This document shows, piece after piece, positions 57,739-64,000 of a stretch of 64,000 bases of DNA (positions are counted from its first letter, which is position 1; each line of letters opens with the position of its first letter). The DNA is taken from assembly GCA_018882965.1 (NCBI GenBank), contig VEQY01000001.1:81185-145184 (forward strand), read 5' to 3'. The translations under genes and the position numbers were made by a program. The stretch is from Mycobacterium sp. (GTDB lineage Bacteria > Actinomycetota > Actinomycetes > Mycobacteriales > Mycobacteriaceae). The notes beneath the pieces were generated by a model. That model made no database searches and was not told the origin of the DNA. It was given only the letters and a program-made list of their open reading frames with translations.

Positions 57739-57781
57739 TCGAGCAACCGCTGGATCGAGCAACCGCTGGATCGAGCAACCG
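57739..57781 (+). repeat. 16-bp tandem repeats downstream of the ARH-phosphatase gene
   Basis: TCGAGCAACCGCTGGA occurs at 57739-57754 and 57755-57770, followed by an 11-bp partial copy (57771-57781). The array begins right after the stop codon and may vary in copy number between strains. Confidence 0.85.
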
Positions 57782-57879
57782 AAACGGCGATGCGCGGCCC
57801 TGTCGCGTTGCTAGGTTTCCCGGGGGGTCGAGAGGGATGGGGGCGTGAGAACTAAAAGGGTGAGAAAGGGTCTAGTGAA

Positions 57880-58710
57880 GTGATCAAACGCAGTCCGTTG
57901 CTCGGCGAGTGCTCCGCTGAGTTCTTCGGCACGATGCTGCTCATCCTGTTCGGCTGCGGGGTCGTCGCCCAGGTCGTCACGGGAGGCTTTCCGACCACCA
58001 CCGGGGCGACCGGCGACTACAACTCCATCGCCTGGGGCTGGGGTCTGGGCGTGACCATGGCGATCTACGTCGCGGGCAGGCTCAGCGGCGCGCACCTCAA
58101 CCCGGCGGTGACGGTGGCCCTGGCGGCGTTCAAGGGCTTCCCGAAAACCCGGGTGCTGCCCTACATCGGGGCGCAGTTCGCAGGCGCCTTCGTCGCCGCA
58201 CTGGTGGTCAGGTTCGTCTACAGCGACGCGATCAACCGGGTCGACCCGAACCACACCAAGGCAACCCAGGGCATCTTCTCCACCTCGCCGGACATCGGGG
58301 TGACCCTGACCACCGCGTTCTTCGACCAGGTGGTCGGAACGGCGATCCTGGTCGCGGTGATCTTCGCGCTGACCAGCGCGGTCAACAACCCCCCGCTGGC
58401 CAACATCGGCCCGCTGATCATCGGCCTGCTGGTGGTGGGCATCGGACTGGGCTGGGGGGCCAACGCCGGCTATGCGATCAACCCGGCCCGCGATTTCGCC
58501 CCGCGGCTGGCATCCTGGCTCACCGGCTACCACGACGCCTGGTTCTCGGCCAACGGCCCCGAACTGTACTTCTGGGTTCCGATCGTCGCGCCGCTGATCG
58601 GGGGCCTGATCGGCGGGGCCCTCTTCGTGTTCTGCATCGAGAAGTTCCTGCCCGCGGCGGTTGCCGAGCCCGCGGAGATCGGCGTCGTGGAGCCCACGCC
58701 GCTGAAGTGA
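57880..58710 (+). CDS. Aquaglyceroporin (GlpF-type MIP channel)
   Basis: A 276-residue six-helix channel of the major intrinsic protein family. The two half-helix signatures are HLNPAVT near residue 73 and INPARDFAPRL near 202; the Asp after the second NPAR is typical of glycerol-conducting members. Other marks are AEFFGTMLLILFGCGVVAQ and GAQFAGAFVAALVVRFVY. It probably admits glycerol and other polyols. No glycerol kinase gene is adjacent, unlike the common glpF-glpK pair; instead a Ser/Thr kinase follows. The GTG at 57880 begins MIKRSPLLGEC, with an AGAAAGGG site upstream. Confidence 0.92.
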   Translation: MIKRSPLLGECSAEFFGTMLLILFGCGVVAQVVTGGFPTTTGATGDYNSIAWGWGLGVTMAIYVAGRLSGAHLNPAVTVALAAFKGFPKTRVLPYIGAQFAGAFVAALVVRFVYSDAINRVDPNHTKATQGIFSTSPDIGVTLTTAFFDQVVGTAILVAVIFALTSAVNNPPLANIGPLIIGLLVVGIGLGWGANAGYAINPARDFAPRLASWLTGYHDAWFSANGPELYFWVPIVAPLIGGLIGGALFVFCIEKFLPAAVAEPAEIGVVEPTPLK

Positions 58711-58742
58711 GTGACCGCGCCGGACTTGTCGGTACCGGCTCG

Positions 58743-58748
58743 TAACGT
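58743..58748 (+). promoter_or_regulatory. -10 box (TAACGT) for a leaderless Ser/Thr kinase transcript
   Basis: TAACGT is followed by 7 nt and the ATG at 58756. It lies inside the longer in-frame extension from a GTG at 58711, so the shorter start is preferred. Confidence 0.55.
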
Positions 58749-58755
58749 CGGTGTT

Positions 58756-60378
58756 ATGGCGCTGATGTCTGGCGCGACCTTTGCGGGGTACCGGATCATC
58801 CGGCTGCTGGGGTCGGGGGGAATGGGTGAGGTCTATCTGGCCGAACACCCCAGATTGCCGCGCTGCGACGCGCTGAAGATCCTGCCCGCTACGATCTCCG
58901 CCGACCCGGAGTTCCGCGAGCGCTTCCATCGCGAGGCGGATCTGGCCGCGAGCCTGTTTCACCCCCATATCGTCGGCGTCCACGACCGGGGCGAGGCCGA
59001 AGGTCAGCTCTGGATCGCCATGGACTTCGTCGACGGGCCCGACGCCGGCCGGCTGATCCGGGAGCGCTATCCGGCGGGTATGCCGCGCGAGGAGGCGATG
59101 GAGATCGTGGCGGCGATCGCCTCGGCCCTGGACTACGCCCACGGGCAGGGACTGCTGCACCGCGACGTCAAGCCCGCGAACATTCTGCTCACCTCCGGAC
59201 GGCAGCGGAGGATCATGCTGGCCGACTTCGGGATCGCGCGCGCGGTCAATGAAACCCACGGCGTCACGGGCACCGGCATGGCCGTCGGGACGGTCGACTA
59301 CGCCGCACCCGAGCAGCTGATGGATGCCACGGTGGACGGCCGAACCGACGAATACGCCCTGGCTGCGACGGCCTTCCATCTGCTGACCGGGGTGCCGCCC
59401 TATCGGCACTCCAGCCCCGCGGTCACGATAAGCCGCCATCTCAGTGGTCAACCGGCCTCGATCGGAGCCATCCGACCGGATCTGGCTGTGCTCGATGACC
59501 CGATGCGGGTGGCCCTGTCCACCGAGCCTGACGGGCGCTACCCGAACTGCGAGAGCTTCGCGATGGCGCTTGCCGGCACCGGTGGCGCCGCGGCTCCGAC
59601 GACCGGGGGCCCGACGCTCGCCGCGCCGCGCAGAACACCCGCCTGCGAGCCGGCGGTCGCGACGTCCCGGGGCCGGCGACCGCCGGGCCCGGGCCTGCTC
59701 GTCGGATGTGCGGCGGCCGGATTGCTGGTCGGCGCCGGTCTGCTCGGGGGGCTGAACACCGCGGTGGATACGCTCGCCGGCCCGCCGGCCACATCGACGA
59801 GCATCACGACGAGCATCACGACAAGCGTGTCGACGAGTGTGTCGACGAGCGTGCCGCCGCCCTCGACCACGACCGTGGTCGCCCCGCCGCAGACCACCAC
59901 CCTGACCGAGACGGTGATCTCCGCCCCGCCCAGTCCCAGCGCGACGAGCGGCACCCGGACGCCCGCGACCGCGCCGGCGGCGAACGCCCGCTCCGCACAA
60001 TCCTCCCAGGGTCTGGACCCGGCGATCATCCCGCTGTTCGGATGGGAGCACTGCGTGCACTACTACGACGCCGCCCGCTGCTTCGACGCCGCGCGGGAGG
60101 CTGCCGGAGCCCCGCCCGGCTCGCCGCCGCCGCTGACCCCGGCCGGTACCTGGGCGGCCCCGTCGTGGATGCGGTACGGGGAATACCGGGCCGCCGTCAG
60201 CTCCGGGGGGAGTTGTCTGTGGAGCGGCTACGACGCGCGAGGACGGCTGGTGGACTCCGGGGTGTTCCGGGGTTCCGGCCCGCGACCGACCGCGCTGGTG
60301 GCCCCGCCGATGACGACGTTCCAGACTGCCGGCTGCACCCCGTGGTTCCTGGTCGCGCCGCTGGGTGAAGTGCGCTGA
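58756..60378 (+). CDS. Receptor-type Ser/Thr protein kinase (PknF-like)
   Basis: A 540-residue membrane kinase. The kinase domain spans about residues 10-275: [16 protein letters not shown] lysine Lys41, [10 protein letters not shown] with Asp137 and DFGIARA with Asp157, so it is active by sequence. One transmembrane helix at about 310-333 leads to a Thr/Ser-rich stalk (repeated TTS/STS units) and an external domain with four or more cysteines ([31 protein letters not shown]). The N-terminus [13 protein letters not shown] resembles PknF/PknM. The ligand is unknown. It is flanked by an aquaglyceroporin and small exported proteins that could be partners. Confidence 0.92.
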   Translation: MALMSGATFAGYRIIRLLGSGGMGEVYLAEHPRLPRCDALKILPATISADPEFRERFHREADLAASLFHPHIVGVHDRGEAEGQLWIAMDFVDGPDAGRLIRERYPAGMPREEAMEIVAAIASALDYAHGQGLLHRDVKPANILLTSGRQRRIMLADFGIARAVNETHGVTGTGMAVGTVDYAAPEQLMDATVDGRTDEYALAATAFHLLTGVPPYRHSSPAVTISRHLSGQPASIGAIRPDLAVLDDPMRVALSTEPDGRYPNCESFAMALAGTGGAAAPTTGGPTLAAPRRTPACEPAVATSRGRRPPGPGLLVGCAAAGLLVGAGLLGGLNTAVDTLAGPPATSTSITTSITTSVSTSVSTSVPPPSTTTVVAPPQTTTLTETVISAPPSPSATSGTRTPATAPAANARSAQSSQGLDPAIIPLFGWEHCVHYYDAARCFDAAREAAGAPPGSPPPLTPAGTWAAPSWMRYGEYRAAVSSGGSCLWSGYDARGRLVDSGVFRGSGPRPTALVAPPMTTFQTAGCTPWFLVAPLGEVR

Positions 60379-60442
60379 CCGCAGCCGTCACCGATCGGCA
60401 GAGGGCGGACCGCCCTGTGCGCTTCCCGCACCGGCAGGCAGA

Positions 60443-60646
60443 ATGTCCGGCATGAGCGCCTCCCGAGTCACCATCACCTCTCTCACCGACGGACCCCTGG
60501 AGGTCGCGGGTGAGGTCGAGATCCTCGCTGCCGACGGCACGCTGGTCAAGGAGGCCAGTAAGTGCTTCCTGTGCCGCTGCGGGCACTCGGCCAAGAAACC
60601 CTTCTGTGACGGATCCCACAAGCGCGAGGGCTTCACCGCCCCCTGA
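60443..60646 (+). CDS. CDGSH-type iron-sulfur protein
   Basis: A 67-residue protein with one CDGSH cluster motif, CRCGHSAKKPFCDGSHKREGF near the C-terminus. Three cysteines and one histidine (CxC...CDGSH) would hold a labile 2Fe-2S cluster, as in mitoNEET-like bacterial proteins. An N-terminal beta strand region reads VTITSLTDGPLEVAGEVEIL. No membrane anchor is seen. Bacterial members are linked to iron or redox balance, but the specific role is unknown. In-frame ATGs at 60443 and 60452 are both possible. Confidence 0.88.
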   Translation: MSGMSASRVTITSLTDGPLEVAGEVEILAADGTLVKEASKCFLCRCGHSAKKPFCDGSHKREGFTAP

Positions 60647-60746
60647 ACCGTTCACCCCGGGAGAAACACCGGCCCGCGCCGCCGTCGAGTCCGTTCGCGG
60701 CGGTGTCACCGGTTTAAGCTGTAGGTCGGCCGACAAAAGCACAACG

Positions 60747-61034
60747 ATGGGGGCTTTGATGTTCCGACCGCTCGTTCTGGTCGCCGGCGCGACGGCGATC
60801 GTCGCCATGACGGCGCTGACCTCCGGGTGTGGAACGAGCAAGGAGACCCCGACCACCACACCGGCCACGCCGACGACGACCACCACCACACCGGCGGCGA
60901 CCACTCCGGCCGTGCCCGTGCCCACCGAGAAAGCGGTCGGACCCGGCGACACCAACTCGTTCTCACCGACGGTTGACCCCGTGCAGCCTGGATCGGTGTG
61001 CAAACAGATCGTCAACGGCGTGTGCATGCGCTGA
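60747..61034 (+). CDS. Small exported Thr-rich protein, possible lipoprotein
   Basis: A 95-residue protein with a signal sequence (MFRPLVLVAGATAIVAM) followed by TALTSGCGTSKE. The Cys after TSG could be a lipobox cysteine, but the -3 residue is Thr rather than Leu/Val, so lipidation is uncertain. A stretch of Thr/Pro repeats (TTTPATPTTTTTTPAATTP) and a C-terminal CKQIVNGVCMR Cys pair follow. The Thr/Pro stalk is similar in composition to that of the neighbouring kinase. TAAGCT at 60715-60720 may be its -10 box. Confidence 0.7.
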   Translation: MGALMFRPLVLVAGATAIVAMTALTSGCGTSKETPTTTPATPTTTTTTPAATTPAVPVPTEKAVGPGDTNSFSPTVDPVQPGSVCKQIVNGVCMR

Positions 61035-61060
61035 CCCTTCGAATGGCTGGGCGGTGGAAC

Positions 61061-61576
61061 ATGACAGGTAAGCAGGCTGTATTTCCGGCGGGAATCGCCG
61101 TCGTCGTGATCACCGCGGCGCTGGGCGTCGCACCGGCCGCATCCGCGGCACCCACCGACCCCAGCTGGAACGGCTGGTATCGGATCACCTTCCACACCGA
61201 CCAGAAAACCGGCACCAGCACGGCCGCGCAGCAGAGCGAGACCCCCTACACCGCCTGGTACGAATTCAGCACCGACTGTTCGTCGGGCACCTGCGTGGCG
61301 ACCGCGACCGATGGCCCCACTCCGAAGGACAACGTGCCGAAGGCGACGTCCTTCGAATGGACCGGCTCGCAGTGGTCGCGGTCGAACTCGTGGAGGTGGG
61401 ACTGCCAACTCGGCGACGGCACGGTGACTTTCGACCCGGCCAAGTCGGTGACCACCTACGCGCCGCAGGCTGACGGGTCACTGACGGGCACGTTCGCCAC
61501 CAATATCGGCAGTGGGGCCTGCGAGGGCACGGTGTACATTCCGCTGACCGCCGCCCCCGCCACCCCCGGCTCCTAG
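61061..61576 (+). CDS. Secreted mycobacterial protein of unknown function
   Basis: A 171-residue exported protein. The ATG at 61061 gives a clean signal peptide (QAVFPAGIAVVVITAALGVAPAASA, cleavage before APTDPS near residue 33); an upstream ATG at 61043 is possible. The mature part is beta-rich and aromatic (WNGWYRITFHTDQKTG, FEWTGSQWSRSNSWRWDC) with four cysteines (two in TDCSSGTC, then WRWDC and GACEG). No enzyme motif is recognised. It follows the small Thr-rich protein by 26 nt and may share its transcript. Confidence 0.72.
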   Translation: MTGKQAVFPAGIAVVVITAALGVAPAASAAPTDPSWNGWYRITFHTDQKTGTSTAAQQSETPYTAWYEFSTDCSSGTCVATATDGPTPKDNVPKATSFEWTGSQWSRSNSWRWDCQLGDGTVTFDPAKSVTTYAPQADGSLTGTFATNIGSGACEGTVYIPLTAAPATPGS

Positions 61577-61794
61577 CCGGATCCGCTCCGGTCAAGCCGG
61601 CTCAACGCGGTCCGCAGGCCCGGGTCCAGTTCGCCGGGATTGAGCGCGGCGAACGCCAGCAGCTCGTCGATCATCGCCGGTGTCCAGAACGACTGCAGGT
61701 GCGCGGCGACCTTCGCTGCGGCCCGCTCGGGCGGCAGCGCGGCATTGTTGCGGGCGATCTGCTCGCCCATCCGGATCAGGTTCTCGATCTGCAC
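61573..61794 (-). CDS. Formate dehydrogenase delta subunit (FdsD-like)
   Basis: A 73-residue protein with the FdsD pattern: IENLIRMGEQIARNNAALP, VAAHLQSFWTPAMIDELLAFAA. In soluble NAD-dependent formate dehydrogenases this small subunit supports assembly or maturation. The GTG at 61794 lies 2 nt after the alpha-subunit stop, so the two are translated together. A longer open frame running upstream through the alpha gene is spurious. Confidence 0.82.
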   Translation of the reverse strand: MQIENLIRMGEQIARNNAALPPERAAAKVAAHLQSFWTPAMIDELLAFAALNPGELDPGLRTALSRLDRSGSG

Positions 61795-61796
61795 GA

Positions 61797-64000
61797 CTAC
61801 CGGCTGTCGCCGGCCCCGACGGTTGCCGTCTCCCGCGTCTCGCCGGGACCGGCCAGCCGCGGGGTCACCTCCACGGCGGTCACCTTGTACTCCGGACAAT
61901 TGGTGGCCCAGTCGGAGTACTCGGTGGTGACCACGTTCGCACCGCTGTCGGGGTGGTGGAAGGTGGTGTAGACGACGCCGGGCGGGACGCGGTCGGAGAT
62001 GTGGGCGCGCAGCACCGTCGACCCGACCCGGCTGGCCAGCGTCACCCACGAGCCGTCGGTGATGCCTCGGGTCTCCGCGTCGGACTCGTGGATGTCGAGG
62101 ACGTCTTCGGTGTGCCAGGCCAGATTGGGGGTGCGGCGGGTCTGCGCGCCGACGTTGTACTGGCTGAGGATCCGGCCGGTGGTCAGCAGCAGCGGGTAGC
62201 GCCGGGTGCTGCGCTCATCAGTCGGCACATAGGGCGTCACCTGGAAGGCGCCCTGGCCGCGGACGAAGGACCCGACGTGCATCACCGGAGTGCCCAGCGG
62301 CTGTTCGGCGTTGCAGGGCCACTGCACGCTGCCGACCTCGTCGAGCAGTTCGAAGGAGACTCCGGCGAACGTCGGTGTCAGGGCGGCGATCTCGGCCATG
62401 ATCTCCGCGGCCGCGTTGTAGTGCATCGGGTAGCCCAGCGCGGTGCTCAGCTCGCAGGCGACCTCCCACTCCTGGCGGCCGGTCCGGGTCTTGCACACCG
62501 GACGGACCCGGTTGATGCGGCGTTCGGCGTTGGTGAACGTGCCGTCCTTCTCGAGGAACGACGTGCCGGGCAGGAAGACGTGGGCGTAGCGCGCGGTCTC
62601 GTTGAGGAACAGGTCCTGGACGATCACCAGTTCCATCGACTCCAGGGCACGCTCGACGTGGTGGGTGTTGGGGTCGGACTGGGCGACGTCCTCACCCTGG
62701 ACGAACAGAGCCTTGAACTGCCCGCTGATCGCGGCGTCGAACATGTTGGGTATCCGCATTCCCGGTTCGGGCCGCAGCGCCGCGCCCCACAGGGTCTCGA
62801 ACTGCTCGCGCACGACGGTGTCGGAGACGTGGCGGTAGCCGGAGAACTCGTGCGGGAACGAGCCCATGTCGCAGGAGCCCTGCACGTTGTTCTGACCGCG
62901 CAGCGGGTTGACCCCGACACCCTCACGCCCGATGTTGCCGGTGACCATGGCCAGGTTGGCCATCGCCATCACCATGGTGGACCCCTGGCTGTGCTCGGTG
63001 ACGCCCAGCCCGTAGTAGATGGCGGAGTTCGGTCCGGCGGCGTAGAGGCGCGCGGCCGCCCGGATCTCCTCGGCCGGCACACCGGAGACCTGTTCGACGG
63101 TCTCCGGGCTGTTCTCCGGCAGGCGGATGAACTGCTCCCATTCGCGATACAGCGTGGGATCGCAGCGCTGCGCGGCGAAGTCGGCGTCGCCCAGGCCCTC
63201 CTGCACGATCACGTGCGCCATCGCGTTGACCACCGCGACGTTGGTGCCGGGCTGTAACTGAAGGTGGTGGTCGGCGGTGATGTGCGGCGAGCGCACGAGG
63301 TCGATCCGCCGGGGATCGACGACGATCAGCCGGGCTCCGCGGCGCAGCCGTCTCTTCATCCGCGAGGCGAACACCGGATGCGCGTCGGTCGGGTTGGCGC
63401 CGATCACCACGATCACGTCCGCCTTGGCCACCGACTTGAAATCCTGGGTGCCCGCGGAGGTGCCGAAGGTCTGCTTGAGCCCGTAGCCGGTCGGCGAATG
63501 GCACACCCGTGCGCAGGTGTCGACGTTGTTGTTACCGAACACCGCACGCACCATCTTCTGCACGACGAAGACCTCTTCGTTGGTGCAGCGCGAGGAGGTG
63601 ATGCCGCCGATGCTGTCCACGCCGTGACGGGCCTGGATGTCGCGCAGCCGGTGCGCGGCGAAGCCGATGGCCTCCTCCCAGGACACCTCCCGCCACGGAT
63701 CGGCGATCGACTCGCGGACCAGTGGGTGCAGCACCCGGTCGGGGTGGGTGGCGTAGCCCCAGGCGAAGCGGCCCTTGACGCAGGAGTGCCCCTCGTTGGC
63801 ACCGCCGTTCTTGGCGGGCACCATGCGCACCACCTGGTCGCCGCGCAACTCGGCGTTGAACGAGCAGCCGACCCCGCAGTAGGCGCAGGTCGTCAGTACG
63901 GTGCGGGTCGGCACACCCAACTCGATGACCGTCTTCTCCGACAGCGTGGCCGTCGGGCACGCCTGCACGCACGCGCCGCACGAGACGCACTCGCTGTCGG
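61797..64000 (-). CDS. Molybdenum-dependent formate dehydrogenase alpha subunit (partial)
   Basis: The frame runs off the right edge, where a 2[4Fe-4S] ferredoxin segment (CVSCGACVQACPTATL) is visible, so the full protein has an FdsA/FdhF-like N-terminus outside the window. Then come the [4Fe-4S]-binding CAYCGVGCSFNAEL...SCVKGRFAWGY and the active-site segment DTCARVCHSPTGYGL, where the Mo-ligand is Cys and not selenocysteine. Bis-MGD contacts (VVIGANPTDAHPVFASR, GVNPLRGQNNVQGSCDMG) follow. It oxidises formate to CO2. A diaphorase (beta/gamma) pair would be expected upstream; it is not in view. The delta subunit follows. Confidence 0.93.
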   Translation of the reverse strand, partial: DSECVSCGACVQACPTATLSEKTVIELGVPTRTVLTTCAYCGVGCSFNAELRGDQVVRMVPAKNGGANEGHSCVKGRFAWGYATHPDRVLHPLVRESIADPWREVSWEEAIGFAAHRLRDIQARHGVDSIGGITSSRCTNEEVFVVQKMVRAVFGNNNVDTCARVCHSPTGYGLKQTFGTSAGTQDFKSVAKADVIVVIGANPTDAHPVFASRMKRRLRRGARLIVVDPRRIDLVRSPHITADHHLQLQPGTNVAVVNAMAHVIVQEGLGDADFAAQRCDPTLYREWEQFIRLPENSPETVEQVSGVPAEEIRAAARLYAAGPNSAIYYGLGVTEHSQGSTMVMAMANLAMVTGNIGREGVGVNPLRGQNNVQGSCDMGSFPHEFSGYRHVSDTVVREQFETLWGAALRPEPGMRIPNMFDAAISGQFKALFVQGEDVAQSDPNTHHVERALESMELVIVQDLFLNETARYAHVFLPGTSFLEKDGTFTNAERRINRVRPVCKTRTGRQEWEVACELSTALGYPMHYNAAAEIMAEIAALTPTFAGVSFELLDEVGSVQWPCNAEQPLGTPVMHVGSFVRGQGAFQVTPYVPTDERSTRRYPLLLTTGRILSQYNVGAQTRRTPNLAWHTEDVLDIHESDAETRGITDGSWVTLASRVGSTVLRAHISDRVPPGVVYTTFHHPDSGANVVTTEYSDWATNCPEYKVTAVEVTPRLAGPGETRETATVGAGDSR

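Noticed and set aside
57811..60060. 749-codon minus-strand open frame over the aquaporin and kinase genes
   Set aside because: Arg/Gly/Asp-rich shadow of two clear plus-strand genes, with no family motif.

Overview
The window is high-GC DNA, apart from one AT-rich strip, with mycobacterial features throughout. Leaderless genes show TANNNT -10 boxes 6-8 nt before an ATG or GTG, and many starts are GTG. Gene order largely follows M. tuberculosis Rv1856c to Rv1814c, followed by islands resembling Rv1781c, Rv2434c-Rv2435c, Rv1897c, Rv1906c and Rv1915/Rv1916. A mannose-specific LysM lectin, a photolyase and a molybdenum formate dehydrogenase point to a rapid-growing, environmental Mycolicibacterium-type organism. 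The species cannot be named from this sequence. I saw no rRNA or tRNA gene, insertion sequence, prophage or CRISPR array.

Layout. 1-4710: end of an SDR-like gene, an F420-type oxidoreductase, ndh, a PrrB-like histidine kinase without a response regulator, and a thioesterase. 4879-14502: gnd1, guaB1, two CBS/CNNM membrane proteins, malate synthase glcB and a VWA membrane protein. 14521-25600 (minus strand): gcvB with a tandem glycine riboswitch, then resR, a DUF151 nuclease, a MerR regulator, garA, gcvH, pgsA2, secA2 and ilvG. 25706-29636: two tandem SbmA/BacA-type ABC transporters, the second with an altered Walker A lysine. 29633-36707 (minus): flavoprotein, secreted serine protease, LysM lectin, and an erg3-khtT-khtU-FAD oxidase run. 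36801-40130: paired SMR transporters, malQ and a NUDIX hydrolase. 40127-45305: a cyclic-nucleotide-domain MscS channel with a cyclase-like receptor, then an iron-sulfur photolyase. 45430-53710: secreted protein, a PF10118 protein with a ferredoxin-linked reductase, DUF2505 protein, dtd, an AT-rich region before an NlpC/P60-like protein, isocitrate lyase 2, a hemophore-like protein and an SDR. 53802-61576: membrane protein, secreted HNH nuclease, a divergent NUDIX-repressor / ADP-ribosylglycohydrolase-phosphatase pair, aquaporin, receptor Ser/Thr kinase, CDGSH protein and two exported proteins. 61573-64000: formate dehydrogenase delta and alpha subunits, the latter cut by the window edge.

Metabolic theme. 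glcB and the isocitrate lyase together supply both glyoxylate-shunt enzymes. gcvB, gcvH and GarA link glycine and 2-oxoglutarate metabolism, while ndh and formate dehydrogenase handle reducing power. The most unusual items are the NUDIX/ADP-ribosylhydrolase-phosphatase divergon (55551-57737), the K-to-R tandem transporter pair, the cyclase/MscS pair in which both signalling domains look degenerate, and the orphan PrrB paralogue next to ndh.
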